A DNA stretch of 64,000 nucleotides, from NCBI RefSeq assembly GCF_002192255.1, contig NZ_CP021768.1:3056001-3120000 (forward strand). Reading direction: 5' to 3'. This stretch comes from Stenotrophomonas sp. WZN-1 (GTDB lineage Bacteria; Pseudomonadota; Gammaproteobacteria; Xanthomonadales; Xanthomonadaceae). Positions 16,842-26,632 of this stretch are shown one piece after another; the first letter of the stretch is position 1, and every line of letters starts with the position of its first letter. The position numbers and the translations under genes are program-made. The notes under the pieces were generated by a model, which did no database searches, was not told where the DNA came from, and saw only the letters and a list, made by a program, of their open reading frames with translations.

Positions 16842-18950
16842 TTACTCGGCGCTGACGGCGTCGCCTTCTTCCACGGCCTTCATCGACAGGCGGATACGGC
16901 CCTGCTTGTCGACTTCCAGCACCTTGACCTTGACCACATCGCCTTCCTTCAGCACGTCGCCGACCTTCTCGACGCGATCGCTGGAGATCTGCGACACGTG
17001 GACCAGACCGTCCTTGCCCGGCAGGATGGTGACGAACGCACCGAAGTCCATGATCTTGGCGACCTTGCCTTCGTAGATGCGGCCCGGCTCGACGTCCGAG
17101 GTGATCTGCTCGATGCGGGCCTTGGCGGCCTGGGCAGCGATGGCATTGACCGAAGCGATGACGATGGTGCCGTCATCCTGGATGTCGATCTGGGTGCCGG
17201 TTTCCTTGGTGATGGCCTGGATGGTCGAGCCACCCTTGCCGATCACTTCGCGGATCTTGTCCGGGTGGATCTTGATGGTCAGCAGGCGCGGCGCGTAGTC
17301 CGACAGCTCTTCACGCGGAGCGGTCAGGCCGTGGGCCATCTCGCCCAGGATGTGCAGACGGCCAGCCTTGGCCTGCTGCAGGGCCTGCTTCATGATCTCT
17401 TCGGTGATGCCTTCGATCTTGATGTCCATCTGCAGGGCGGAGATGCCCTCAGCGGTACCGGCCACCTTGAAGTCCATGTCGCCCAGGTGATCTTCGTCAC
17501 CCAGGATGTCGGACAGGACGACGAAGCGCTCGCCTTCCTTGACCAGGCCCATGGCGATACCGGCCACCGGCGCCTTCACCGGAACGCCGGCGTCCATCAG
17601 GGCCAGCGACGAGCCGCAGACCGACGCCATCGACGAGGAACCGTTCGACTCGGTGATTTCCGAGACGACGCGGATGGTGTACGGGAAGGATTCCAGCGAC
17701 GGCATGACAGCCAGCACGCCGCGCTTGGCCAGGCGGCCGTGGCCGATTTCACGGCGCTTCGGGCCCATCATGCGGCCGCACTCACCCACCGAGAACGGAG
17801 GGAAGTTGTAGTGGAACAGGAAGTTTTCCTTGTACTCACCGGCAACGGCGTCGATGACCTGGCCATCACGGGCGGTGCCCAGGGTGATGGTCACGATGGC
17901 CTGGGTTTCGCCACGGGTGAACAGCGAGGAACCGTGGGTACGCGGCAGCACGCCGGTCTTCACGGCGATCGGGCGGACGGTGTCCAGCGCACGGCCGTCG
18001 ATACGGACCTTGGTGTCCAGCACGGAGTCACGCATGGTGCGGTATTCCAGCTCGCCGAATTCCTTCGACAGCTCGGCCGGGTTCCAGCCTTCAGCGGCCA
18101 CGCGGCCAGCCAGGGTTTCGACCACGTCCTTCTTGATCGCCGAGATGGCATCGCGGCGCTGCAGCTTGTCACGCACCTGGAAGGCTTCGCCCAGGCGCGG
18201 GCCGATGGCTTCCTTCAGGGCGGAGATCAGCGCGTCGTTCTTGGCCGGGGCTTCCCAGGTCGACGGCTTGGTGCCGGCTTCGACGGTCAGCTCGTTGATC
18301 GCGTTGATGACCTTCTGCATTTCGCGGTGACCGAAGGTCACGGCGCCCAGCATCACTTCTTCGGACAGCAGCGCGGCTTCGGATTCAACCATCAGCACGG
18401 CGTTGGAGGTACCGGCGACGACCAGCTCCAGCTGCGAGTCAGCCAGTTCGCTGACGGTCGGGTTCAGGATGTACTCGCCGTTCTTGTAACCGACCTTGGC
18501 CGCGCCGATCGGACCCATGAACGGGGTGCCAGCCAGGGCCAGGGCAGCCGAAGCACCGATCAGGGCCGGGATGTCACCGTCCACGTCCGGGTTCAGCGAC
18601 ATCACCGTGGCGATGATCTGCACTTCGTTCTTGTAGTCTTCCGGGAACAGCGGGCGGATCGGACGGTCGATCAGACGCGAGATCAGGGTTTCCTTCTCGG
18701 TCGCACGGCCTTCGCGCTTGAAGAAACCACCCGGGATACGGCCGCCGGCGTAGAACTTTTCCTGATAATCGACGGTCAGCGGGAAGAAGTCCTGGCCTTC
18801 GCGCGCGCTCTTGGCGGCGACGGCGGTGACCAGCAGTACGGTGTCGTCCATCTTGACGATGACGGCGCCGCTGGCCTGACGGGCGACTTCGCCGGTCTCA
18901 AGCGTGACGGTGTGCTTGCCGTACTGGAAGGTTTTGGTGATTTTTGCCAC
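16842..18950 (-). CDS. pnp: Polynucleotide phosphorylase
   Basis: This 702-residue 3'-to-5' exoribonuclease degrades RNA by phosphorolysis and is a degradosome component. It has two RNase PH domains (about residues 1-230 and 310-545), the second with [16 protein letters not shown], then a KH domain ([12 protein letters not shown] near 565) and an S1 domain ([16 protein letters not shown]) ending at about 690. It lies downstream of rpsO across a strong terminator, as in E. coli, where PNPase autoregulates through the rpsO-pnp gap. Confidence 0.97.
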   Translation of the reverse strand: MAKITKTFQYGKHTVTLETGEVARQASGAVIVKMDDTVLLVTAVAAKSAREGQDFFPLTVDYQEKFYAGGRIPGGFFKREGRATEKETLISRLIDRPIRPLFPEDYKNEVQIIATVMSLNPDVDGDIPALIGASAALALAGTPFMGPIGAAKVGYKNGEYILNPTVSELADSQLELVVAGTSNAVLMVESEAALLSEEVMLGAVTFGHREMQKVINAINELTVEAGTKPSTWEAPAKNDALISALKEAIGPRLGEAFQVRDKLQRRDAISAIKKDVVETLAGRVAAEGWNPAELSKEFGELEYRTMRDSVLDTKVRIDGRALDTVRPIAVKTGVLPRTHGSSLFTRGETQAIVTITLGTARDGQVIDAVAGEYKENFLFHYNFPPFSVGECGRMMGPKRREIGHGRLAKRGVLAVMPSLESFPYTIRVVSEITESNGSSSMASVCGSSLALMDAGVPVKAPVAGIAMGLVKEGERFVVLSDILGDEDHLGDMDFKVAGTAEGISALQMDIKIEGITEEIMKQALQQAKAGRLHILGEMAHGLTAPREELSDYAPRLLTIKIHPDKIREVIGKGGSTIQAITKETGTQIDIQDDGTIVIASVNAIAAQAAKARIEQITSDVEPGRIYEGKVAKIMDFGAFVTILPGKDGLVHVSQISSDRVEKVGDVLKEGDVVKVKVLEVDKQGRIRLSMKAVEEGDAVSAE

Positions 18951-19054
18951 GGAGGGTGTCCTTGGGGATGCTGTCTGCGAATTTGGACCGTCGGCGACCC
19001 TTGCCGCCAGCGGGTGGCCGGATCGTTCCGGCCTGAATCGGGGATTGCGGTGCT

Positions 19055-19089
19055 ACAAAACAAAACCGCGGCGCATCGCTGCGCCGCGG
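19055..19089 (-). terminator. Strong hairpin between rpsO and pnp
   Basis: A perfect 10-bp GC-rich stem (CCGCGGCGCA and TGCGCCGCGG, TCGC loop) is followed on the minus strand by TTTTGTTTTG. It should terminate part of the transcription after rpsO. In E. coli the equivalent gap contains the RNase III site used in pnp autocontrol. Confidence 0.85.
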
Positions 19090-19101
19090 GGGATTCGTTG
19101 C

Positions 19102-19362
19102 TTAGCGACGCAGGCCAAGCTTCTCGATCAGGGCCTTGTAACGCTCGACGTCCTTCTTCTTCAGGTAGTCGAGCAGGCTGCGACGGCGGTTGACCATCTG
19201 CAGCAGGCCGCGGCGGCTGTGGTGGTCCTTCTTGTGGGTCTTGAAGTGGCCGGTCAGCAGTTCGATGCGGGCGGTCAGCAGCGCAACCTGGACTTCCGGG
19301 GAGCCGGTGTCAGCCGAGCTGCGCTTGTTGTCTTCAATGACCTTCTGGGTGTCGATCGACAT
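19102..19362 (-). CDS. rpsO: 30S ribosomal protein S15
   Basis: This 86-residue protein is S15, which binds the central domain of 16S rRNA. It contains [16 protein letters not shown] and [12 protein letters not shown], the family hallmarks. The start M-S-I-D-T-Q-K-V-I matches the family; the upstream in-frame extension has no support. It lies between truB and pnp in the canonical order. Confidence 0.97.
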   Translation of the reverse strand: MSIDTQKVIEDNKRSSADTGSPEVQVALLTARIELLTGHFKTHKKDHHSRRGLLQMVNRRRSLLDYLKKKDVERYKALIEKLGLRR

Positions 19363-19535
19363 TTCTTTTTTCTCTGTGATGCGTGGCCGGCAGGAACGCG
19401 CTTCGCGCACCGCCAGGCTCGCCGTGGACTACGAGGATGAAACCTGCGCGAGGCAGGTTGCCGGAAAACGGCCGCGAAATTGTAACGGTCGGGGGCTTCC
19501 GGGACAAGGACCGGGGCTGAACCACCCGGCCCCGA

Positions 19536-20444
19536 TCAGAGGTTGAAACGGCGCTGCGGGGCCAGCAGGCCACTGTCGTCGACCTGGCCCAGGCCCTGGA
19601 CAGCATCGTCCGGACCAAACACCGCCACCAGGCCGCGCGGCCAGGACAGGTCGCGCTGGCGCTGGCCGACACAGAACCGGTGGGCCTGGTCGGCATCCAG
19701 GTCGACCCTCGGGTATTCAGCCAGGCCGGCCGCCAGCGGCAGCAGCAGCGCATCCATGCCGGCCTCGTCACCGGCCTCGACCATCGCCCGCAGCTGGTCC
19801 AGCGTGACCATGGCGGGCTCGCGGAACGGCTCGACCCAGAGCCGGCGCAGGGCGCTGATGTGGGCGCCGCAGCCCAGGCTTTCGCCGAGATCGCGGGCCA
19901 GGCTGCGGATGTAGGTACCCGAGCCGCAGGTCACGCGCAGCCGCAGCCGTTCCGGCTGCTGCTCCAGCACCTCGATGGCGTGCACCTGCACCTCGCGTTC
20001 GGGCGCTTCGATGACGTCGCCGCGGCGGGCCTTCACATACAGCGGTTCACCGCCCTGCTTCAGCGCCGAATAGATCGGGGCGCGCTGGCGGATGCTGCCG
20101 GTCAGCGGCGCCAACGCAGCCTGCAGGGCCTCGGTACTGATCGCCGGCACCGGGCGCTGCAGCAGCACCTGGCCTTCGGCATCGTCGGTATCGGTGGTCT
20201 GGCCGAGCACGATCTCGGCGTCGTAGGCCTTGGCCGAACCCAGCAGCAGGCCGGCGATCTTGGTCGCCTCACCGAAGCACAGCGGCAGCAGGCCGGTGGC
20301 CAGCGGGTCGAGGCTGCCGGTATGCCCCCCCTTCTCGGCGCGGAACAGGCGGCGCGCCACCTGCAGGGCAGCGTTGGAGCTCATGCCGGTCGACTTGTCG
20401 AGCAGCAGGATGCCATCCAGGCGGCGGAACTGAATTCGGGTCAT
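19536..20444 (-). CDS. truB: tRNA pseudouridine-55 synthase
   Basis: This 302-residue enzyme makes pseudouridine at position 55 in the T loop of tRNAs. The catalytic aspartate is Asp46 in [13 protein letters not shown], and [12 protein letters not shown] forms the second core motif near residue 175-186. The C-terminal region forms a PUA-like domain. Start and length match the family; a longer upstream frame crosses a SMAG repeat. It is separated from rbfA by a repeat-filled gap of 105 bp. Confidence 0.96.
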   Translation of the reverse strand: MTRIQFRRLDGILLLDKSTGMSSNAALQVARRLFRAEKGGHTGSLDPLATGLLPLCFGEATKIAGLLLGSAKAYDAEIVLGQTTDTDDAEGQVLLQRPVPAISTEALQAALAPLTGSIRQRAPIYSALKQGGEPLYVKARRGDVIEAPEREVQVHAIEVLEQQPERLRLRVTCGSGTYIRSLARDLGESLGCGAHISALRRLWVEPFREPAMVTLDQLRAMVEAGDEAGMDALLLPLAAGLAEYPRVDLDADQAHRFCVGQRQRDLSWPRGLVAVFGPDDAVQGLGQVDDSGLLAPQRRFNL

Positions 20445-20455
20445 GACAGGAGTGT

Positions 20456-20548
20456 GTAGAGCCGGGCCATGCCCGGCTGCCGCAGCGCGGCCCGCTGGGG
20501 CTTCGCGTTGCCGGAATGGAAAGACGCCGGGCATCGGCCCGGCGCTAC
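20456..20548. repeat. Head-to-head SMAG pair in the rbfA-truB gap
   Basis: One element (20456-20478) reads GTAG-A-GCCGGGC-CAT-GCCCGGC. The other (20525-20548) is in reverse orientation, CGCCGGGC-ATCG-GCCCGGCG followed by CTAC. Together with the 46-bp spacer they can form either two hairpins or one long stem. They fill nearly the whole gap between rbfA and truB. Confidence 0.8.
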
Positions 20549-20549
20549 C

Positions 20550-20933
20550 TTATTCTTCGTCGCTCTCGCGACGCTTCTCGGCGGCCAGCGTATCGGGCAG
20601 GTCGCGCAGGATGTTGTCGATGTGCTCACCACGGTCGACCGAGTCGTCGTAGTGGAAATGCAGCTCCGGCACGTGGCGCAGCTTCATCGCACGGGCCAGG
20701 TCCATGCGCAGGCGGTAGCCCAGTTCCTTCAGGCCTGCCACGGCTTCAGCCGAACGTTCCGGCATCAGCGCGGTGACGAACACCTTGGCATGGGCCATGT
20801 CGCGGGTGATTTCCACGTCGGACACGCTCACCGAGGGCAACCCGTGCTCGCGCACGGCGTTGTGCACCAGGGTGCCGAGTTCACGGCGCAGCTGGGCGGA
20901 GACACGGTCGGTTCGATGGAAAGTCTTGGGCAC
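20550..20933 (-). CDS. rbfA: 30S ribosome-binding factor A
   Basis: This 127-residue KH-like protein helps mature the 16S rRNA 5' end and small subunit. The family motifs D-R-V-S-A-Q-L-R-R-E-L and S-D-V-E-I-T-R-D-M-A-H-A-K-V-F-V-T are present, as is H-F-H-Y-D-D-S. The start is taken as GTG at 20931-20933, giving the expected K-T-F-H-R-T-D N terminus; an ATG 12 codons upstream would add an atypical extension. It lies in the infB-rbfA-truB order. Confidence 0.94.
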   Translation of the reverse strand: MPKTFHRTDRVSAQLRRELGTLVHNAVREHGLPSVSVSDVEITRDMAHAKVFVTALMPERSAEAVAGLKELGYRLRMDLARAMKLRHVPELHFHYDDSVDRGEHIDNILRDLPDTLAAEKRRESDEE

Positions 20934-20958
20934 GCGGTCGGGCTCTTGATTTGAATGT

Positions 20959-21050
20959 GACCCGACCAAGGTCGGGTCCTACCAGGAGGAGCGGCCCGAC
21001 CAAGGCCGGGCCCCACCAGGGGGCGGACCGGCCCGTGAGGGCCGGCCCAC
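20959..21050. repeat. Three tandem SMAG-like palindromes between infB and rbfA
   Basis: GACCCGACC-AA-GGTCGGGTC followed by CTAC (20959-20982), GGCCCGACC-AA-GGCCGGGCC followed by CCAC (20993-21016), and CCGGCCC-GTGA-GGGCCGG (21028-21045) lie in the 124-bp gap. The first two share orientation and core, and look like copies of one element in different states of decay. Confidence 0.8.
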
Positions 21051-21057
21051 TGCAGCA

Positions 21058-23703
21058 TTACAGGGTGCGCGGCACTTCAATACGCTCGAAGCACTCGATC
21101 TGGTCACCCGGCTTGACGTCGTTGTACGCCTTCACCGCGATACCGCATTCGGTACCGTTGCGGACTTCTTCGACGTTCTCCTTGAAGCGACGCAGCGATT
21201 CCAGCTCGCCCTCGAAGATCACCACGCTGTCGCGCAGCACGCGGATCGGCTTGTTGCGCTTGACCACGCCCTCGATGACCATCGAGCCGGCGACGGCGCC
21301 CAGCTTGGAGCTGCGGAAGACGTCGCGGACCTCGGCGATACCGATGATCTCTTCGCGGATCTCCACGCCCAGCAGACCGGAGGCCACCTGCTTCACCTGA
21401 TCGATCACGTCATAGATGATCGAGAAGTAGCGCAGGTCGACGCCGTTGGATTCAATGATGCGACGGGCCGAAGCATCCGCACGCACGTTGAAGCCGATGA
21501 CGGTGGCCTTCGAAGCGGCCGCCGAGTTGGCGTCCGACTCGGTGATGCCGCCCACGCCGGAGTGGATCACGTTGATGCGGATGTCTTCGTTGGACAGCGC
21601 GACCAGTGCCTGGCTCAGGGCCTGCACCGAACCCTGCACGTCGGCCTTGATGACCAGGTTGAGGACCTGCTGGCCCTCGCCCTTGCCCAGGGTCGCCATG
21701 ATGTCTTCCATGCGGCTGCCAGCGGTGGCGACCAAGCGCGATTCACGACGCTTGGTCTCACGCTGCTGGGCAACGTCCTTGGCCAGACGCTCGTCCTCGA
21801 CCACCACGAAGTCGTCACCGGCCTCCGGCACACCGGACAGGCCAAGGACCTGCACCGGGATGGACGGGCCGGCGAACTCCGGCTGCTTGCCGGTTTCGTC
21901 GAACAGCGCACGCACGCGGCCGTACTGGATGCCGCACACCAGGTAGTCGCCCTTCTTCAGGCGGCCCTGCTGCACCAGCACGGTAGCGACCGGGCCGCGG
22001 CCCTTGTCCAGCGACGATTCGATCACCACGCCCGAGGCGCGGCCTTCGTCGACGGCCTTCAGTTCCAGCAGTTCGGCCTGCACCGACACCGCATCCAGCA
22101 GGTCGTCGATGCCCAGGCCGGTCTTGGCCGAGATCTCCACCATCTGGATGTCACCACCGAAGTCTTCGGCCACGACCTGCTCGGAGAGCAGCTCGTTCTT
22201 GACCCGCATCGGGTCGGCGCCGGACTTGTCGATCTTGTTGATCGCCACGATCAGCGGCACACCCGCCGAACGGGCGTGCTGGATCGCTTCCTTGGTCTGC
22301 GGCATGACGCCGTCGTCGGCGGCAACCACCAGCACCACGATGTCGGTCAGCTTGGCACCGCGGGCACGCATCGAGGTGAACGCGGCGTGGCCCGGGGTAT
22401 CCAGGAAGCTGATGACGCCCTTGGGCGTATCGACGTGGTAGGCACCGATGTGCTGGGTAATGCCACCGGCTTCGCCGTGGGCGACCTTGGTGCGGCGGAT
22501 GTAATCCAGCAGCGAGGTCTTGCCGTGGTCGACGTGACCCATGATGGTGACCACCGGCGGGCGCTGCACGGCTTCGCCCTGGTTTTCACCGGTCGAGGCC
22601 AGCAGTGCGTCTTCGGCATCGTTGTCGTTGGCACGGATCGCCTTGTGGCCGAGCTCTTCGGTCACCAGCGCAGCGGTGTCGTGGTCGATGGACTGGGTGA
22701 TGGTCGCCATCACGCCCATCTTGAACAGCGCCTTCACCACCTCGCCACCCTTCAGCGCGAGCTTCTGCGCCAGGTCGGCCACGGTGATGGTCTCGCCGAT
22801 CGCCACTTCACGCACGACCGGTGCGGTCGGACGTTCGAAGGCGTGCGGACCGGCGTTGTTGCCACCACGCGACATGTCGCGACGGCCACCGCTCTGGTTG
22901 CGGCCACCCGGACGACCACGGTTGTTGCTGTTGTTGCTGTTGCCACGGCGCGCACGGTCGGCAGCCGACAGGTGCATCTGGCCGGCGAAACGATCACCCG
23001 GGCCACGCTCGTTGCGCGGCGCGCTGCGGTTGTTGCGGTCGTCGCTGCGCGGCGGCGGCGGAGCACCACGCGGCGCAGCCGGGGCGGCAGCCGCGGCGCG
23101 CGGCGGGCGCGGCGCGGTTTCGTCGATCGGAGCACGCTTGGGCTTGCTGGCAGCCAGCGCCTCGGCCGCCTTGGCGGCAGCCGCAGCTTCCTCGGCCGCC
23201 TTCTTCTCGGCTTCGGCACGCTCCTTGGCGGCAACCTCTTCCTCACGGGCGCGGACGATGGCCTCGTCGCGCAGACGATCCTTCTCGGCCAGGGCCTGCT
23301 GTTCGGCAAGGTTGCGGGCACGCGATTCTTCCAGCTTGCGCAGGATGTCGGCGCGCTCTTCGTCCGGAGTCATGGCGCGAGCACCATCCTTGACGTAGGT
23401 ACGCTTCTGGCGCACCTCGACATTCACGGTCGTCTTGCTGCGACCGGAATTGACCGTCACTTCCTGCTGCTTCCGGCGGTTGAGCGTGATCTTCTTTGCA
23501 GACTGATCGGTCTCTTCCGGGGCCTGCTCGGGCTTGCCGTGCGAACGACGAAGGAAGCCCAGGAGCTTAACCTTCTCGGAGCTGGTCACGACCTGGTCGG
23601 GACCGCTGAACTTCATGCCGGCACCGGCCAGCTGTTCCAGCAGTTTTTCGACCGGCGTGTTGACCAGTTCGGCAAGCTTGCGGATGGTGGTTTGCTGCGA
23701 CAT
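21058..23703 (-). CDS. infB: Translation initiation factor IF-2
   Basis: This 881-residue GTPase brings fMet-tRNA to the 30S subunit. It has an N-terminal IF2N domain (residues 1-50, [12 protein letters not shown]), a second IF2-associated segment, and a long charged Ala/Glu/Arg and then Arg/Gly/Asn-rich linker to about residue 290. A second IF2N copy and the G domain follow, with G1 G-H-V-D-H-G-K-T-S near residue 387 and D-T-P-G-H and N-K-I-D downstream, then the C-terminal domains. It is followed by a SMAG cluster before rbfA. Confidence 0.97.
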   Translation of the reverse strand: MSQQTTIRKLAELVNTPVEKLLEQLAGAGMKFSGPDQVVTSSEKVKLLGFLRRSHGKPEQAPEETDQSAKKITLNRRKQQEVTVNSGRSKTTVNVEVRQKRTYVKDGARAMTPDEERADILRKLEESRARNLAEQQALAEKDRLRDEAIVRAREEEVAAKERAEAEKKAAEEAAAAAKAAEALAASKPKRAPIDETAPRPPRAAAAAPAAPRGAPPPPRSDDRNNRSAPRNERGPGDRFAGQMHLSAADRARRGNSNNSNNRGRPGGRNQSGGRRDMSRGGNNAGPHAFERPTAPVVREVAIGETITVADLAQKLALKGGEVVKALFKMGVMATITQSIDHDTAALVTEELGHKAIRANDNDAEDALLASTGENQGEAVQRPPVVTIMGHVDHGKTSLLDYIRRTKVAHGEAGGITQHIGAYHVDTPKGVISFLDTPGHAAFTSMRARGAKLTDIVVLVVAADDGVMPQTKEAIQHARSAGVPLIVAINKIDKSGADPMRVKNELLSEQVVAEDFGGDIQMVEISAKTGLGIDDLLDAVSVQAELLELKAVDEGRASGVVIESSLDKGRGPVATVLVQQGRLKKGDYLVCGIQYGRVRALFDETGKQPEFAGPSIPVQVLGLSGVPEAGDDFVVVEDERLAKDVAQQRETKRRESRLVATAGSRMEDIMATLGKGEGQQVLNLVIKADVQGSVQALSQALVALSNEDIRINVIHSGVGGITESDANSAAASKATVIGFNVRADASARRIIESNGVDLRYFSIIYDVIDQVKQVASGLLGVEIREEIIGIAEVRDVFRSSKLGAVAGSMVIEGVVKRNKPIRVLRDSVVIFEGELESLRRFKENVEEVRNGTECGIAVKAYNDVKPGDQIECFERIEVPRTL

Positions 23704-23795
23704 TCGGATCCTATGATCTTGTGGGCGCCCCCCCGCATGTGGAGGTGGCGCGGATTCTACGCCCTGAGCGGCTCAGGGCCCTGTTCATTGCCGGC

Positions 23796-25307
23796 TCATT
23801 CGCCGCGTTCCAGTCGGGCGATCTCCTCGGCACGGGCGGCCAGGATCAGCGCAGCGGCGCGCGCCTGATCCAGTCCTTCGATGCCGAAGTCCATGACCTC
23901 GTCGGCGGCCAGGTCGGACAGGTCCTCGCTGGTACGCACGCCGTGGCCGGCCAGCGCATATGCGGTGGCTTCGTCCATGCCCTTCAGGGACAGCAGGTCC
24001 TGCGCCGGCTGGCCGTCTTCAAGGCCTTCCTCGACTGCCAGGGCCTCATTGAGCAGCGCATCGCGGGCACGGGCGCGCAGCTCTTCGACGATGTCTTCGT
24101 CGAAACCTTCCACGGCCAGCAGTTCGCCGACCGGGACATATGCGATTTCCTCGACGGTGCCGAAGCCTTCGCTGACCAGGATGCCGGCGATTTCCTCGTC
24201 CACTTCCAGCTTGTCCATGAACAGCTGGCGGGCCGAAGCCTGCTCGGCTTCCGATTTGGCGGTGACCTGGTCCTGGGTCATCACGTTGAGCTGCCAGCCG
24301 GTCAGGCGGCTGGCCAGGCGCACGTTCTGGCCGCCCTTGCCGATCGCCTGGGCCAGGCGGTCTTCAGCAACAGCCAGGTCCATCGAGTGCTTGTCTTCAT
24401 CGACGATGATCGACTGCACTTCGGCCGGCGCCATCGCGTTGATGACGAAGTTGGCCGGGTTGTCGTTCCACAGCACGATGTCCACGCGCTCACCATTGAG
24501 CTCGTTGGACACGGCCTGCACGCGCGAACCGCGCATGCCGATGCAGGCACCGATCGGATCGGTGCGCTGGTCGTGGGCCAGCACGGCGATCTTGGCGCGG
24601 TCGCCCGGATCGCGGGCGCAGGCCTTGATTTCCACCAGGCCCTGGCCGACTTCCGGCACTTCCAGCTTGAACAGCTCGATCATGAATTCCGGGGCGGCAC
24701 GGCTGATGAACAGCTGCGGGCCACGCGGCTCCGAGCGCACTTCGGCCAGGTAGCCGCGCACGCGGTCACCGGCGCGCAGCACGTCGCGCGGAATGCCCTT
24801 GTCCTTCGGGATGAAGCCTTCGGCGTTGCCACCGAGGTCGACATAGATGTTGCCGCGCTCGGCGCGCTTGACCACGCCGGTGATCAGTTCACCCACGCGA
24901 TCCTTCCACGCATCCACGACCTGCTGGCGCTCGGCTTCGCGCACGCGCTGGACGATGACCTGCTTGGCGGCCTGGGCAGCAATGCGGCCGAAGTCCGGGT
25001 TCTCGATCTGCTCTTCGATGTAGTCGCCGACGTCCACGCCTTCGGCTTCATCGACGGCATCCATCAGGCGGATCTGGCGGTCCGGCGATTCCATGACCAC
25101 GTCATCGGCCACCACCTCCCAGCGGCGGAAGGTTTCGTAGCTGCCATCCTTGTGGTCGATGACCACGCGGGTCAGCACTTCCTCGTCGGGATAGCGCTTC
25201 TTCGCTGCCGAGGCCAGGGCGGCCTCGATGGCATCGAAGATCACTTCACGCGGCACGCCCTTCTCGTTGGCGACTGCGTCGACTACCAGCAACAGTTCCT
25301 TGCTCAT
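23796..25307 (-). CDS. nusA: Transcription termination/antitermination factor NusA
   Basis: This 503-residue NusA binds RNA polymerase and RNA to modulate pausing and termination. The order is an N-terminal polymerase-binding domain (M-S-K-E-L-L-L-V-V-D-A-V), S1 (about 135-200), two KH domains (G-M-R-G-S-R-V-Q-A-V and A-I-G-K-G-G-Q-N-V-R-L-A) and two C-terminal acidic helix-hairpin-helix repeats (about 365-500), the gammaproteobacterial form. It lies 4 bp after rimP and 92 bp before infB. Confidence 0.97.
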   Translation of the reverse strand: MSKELLLVVDAVANEKGVPREVIFDAIEAALASAAKKRYPDEEVLTRVVIDHKDGSYETFRRWEVVADDVVMESPDRQIRLMDAVDEAEGVDVGDYIEEQIENPDFGRIAAQAAKQVIVQRVREAERQQVVDAWKDRVGELITGVVKRAERGNIYVDLGGNAEGFIPKDKGIPRDVLRAGDRVRGYLAEVRSEPRGPQLFISRAAPEFMIELFKLEVPEVGQGLVEIKACARDPGDRAKIAVLAHDQRTDPIGACIGMRGSRVQAVSNELNGERVDIVLWNDNPANFVINAMAPAEVQSIIVDEDKHSMDLAVAEDRLAQAIGKGGQNVRLASRLTGWQLNVMTQDQVTAKSEAEQASARQLFMDKLEVDEEIAGILVSEGFGTVEEIAYVPVGELLAVEGFDEDIVEELRARARDALLNEALAVEEGLEDGQPAQDLLSLKGMDEATAYALAGHGVRTSEDLSDLAADEVMDFGIEGLDQARAAALILAARAEEIARLERGE

Positions 25308-25311
25308 TGGC

Positions 25312-25917
<606 letters not shown>

Positions 25918-25961
25918 CTATGGTTGGGTGCCGGCCTTGGCCGACGTGGAAACATGACGCC

Positions 25962-25999
25962 CCGGAAACGACAAAGGGCCCGCTGGGCCCCTTTTCCGG
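25962..25999 (-). terminator. Leader hairpin ahead of rimP
   Basis: A self-complementary GGGCCC-AGC-GGGCCC stem, with AAA/TTT flanks and an outer CCGGAAA/TTTCCGG pair, lies 60-100 bp before rimP. On the minus strand it is followed by TTTGTCGTTT, so it is a weak intrinsic terminator, perhaps controlling read-through from the tRNA genes into rimP. Confidence 0.5.
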
Positions 26000-26155
26000 A
26001 AAGACTCCGGTGACTGGATTCCGGTTGCAACCTGCATTGCCTGCCGGTTGCGGCCCTCCTTCCGGGTCCGGACTCCCGCTGGGAGGCCGCCTTCAGGGGT
26101 ACTGCTAGGCCGCTGATGATAGCGACTGCACCGCGCTGGTGCAAGGTGCGGACCC
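26000..26155. other. Spacer between rimP leader hairpin and a longer palindrome
   Basis: Together with the flanking hairpins this stretch forms the 367-bp gap between rimP and the first tRNA-fMet gene. I see no gene in it. It is GC-rich non-coding sequence. Confidence 0.5.
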
Positions 26156-26196
26156 GGGGTCAGCCCCCTTTTCCACGGGTGAAGGGGGCCGACCCC
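26156..26196. repeat. Imperfect long palindrome upstream of rimP
   Basis: GGGGTC-A-GCCCCCTT (26156-26170) faces AAGGGGGC-C-GACCCC (26182-26196) with one mismatch and an 11-base loop. The GTCAG-n-CCC-TTTTCC core resembles the perfect element at 43458-43501, suggesting a dispersed repeat family. Confidence 0.65.
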
Positions 26197-26226
26197 GATC
26201 ACGCAGAAACGACGCAGATGCCAAAG

Positions 26227-26258
26227 AAAAACGCCTTCGAAGCAGGACTTCGAAGGCG
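26227..26258 (-). terminator. Intrinsic terminator after tRNA-fMet genes
   Basis: A perfect 9-bp stem (CGCCTTCGA and TCGAAGGCG, 9-base loop) is followed on the minus strand by TTTTT-C-TTT. It lies 11 bp beyond the 3' end of the downstream fMet tRNA gene. Confidence 0.85.
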
Positions 26259-26269
26259 ATCTCTTTACT

Positions 26270-26346
26270 TGGTAGCGGGGGCAGGATTTGAACCTGCGAC
26301 CTTCGGGTTATGAGCCCGACGAGCTGCCAGACTGCTCCACCCCGCA
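26270..26346 (-). tRNA. Initiator tRNA-fMet (CAU), copy 1
   Basis: A 77-base initiator tRNA with encoded CCA. The anticodon stem-loop is TCGGG-CTCATAA-CCCGA, with the three G-C pairs used in start-site selection. Position 1 (U) cannot pair with position 72 (U), the initiator feature needed for formylation and for avoiding elongation. It is identical to the second copy 159 bp upstream and sits ahead of rimP, as metY does in E. coli. Confidence 0.95.
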
Positions 26347-26428
26347 TCAGAAGCGGAATTATGAGTGATTGCTTCAAAACATGCAAGCTTTCCCTCATTC
26401 ATCAAACCGGTTGGCGCCGATATGACGT

Positions 26429-26505
26429 TGGTAGCGGGGGCAGGATTTGAACCTGCGACCTTCGGGTTATGAGCCCGACGAGCTGCCAGACTGCTCCACC
26501 CCGCA
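26429..26505 (-). tRNA. Initiator tRNA-fMet (CAU), copy 2
   Basis: A 77-base initiator tRNA identical in sequence to copy 1, with the same three G-C anticodon-stem pairs, U1-U72 mismatch and encoded CCA. The 82-bp spacer to copy 1 differs from other flanks and has no terminator, so both are probably made from one precursor. The nuoN stop is 128 bp upstream. Confidence 0.95.
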
Positions 26506-26632
26506 CCGGAAGTGTTTGAACTGCTGCCCTGCTCTTTCGAGGAGGGCTACCGCAACGATGTTCTGGCTGAACCGCTGCAGTGACAACTCAGGCTGCGCAT
26601 ATTACACGAATCGCGCAGCTTTGTGTCAACTT

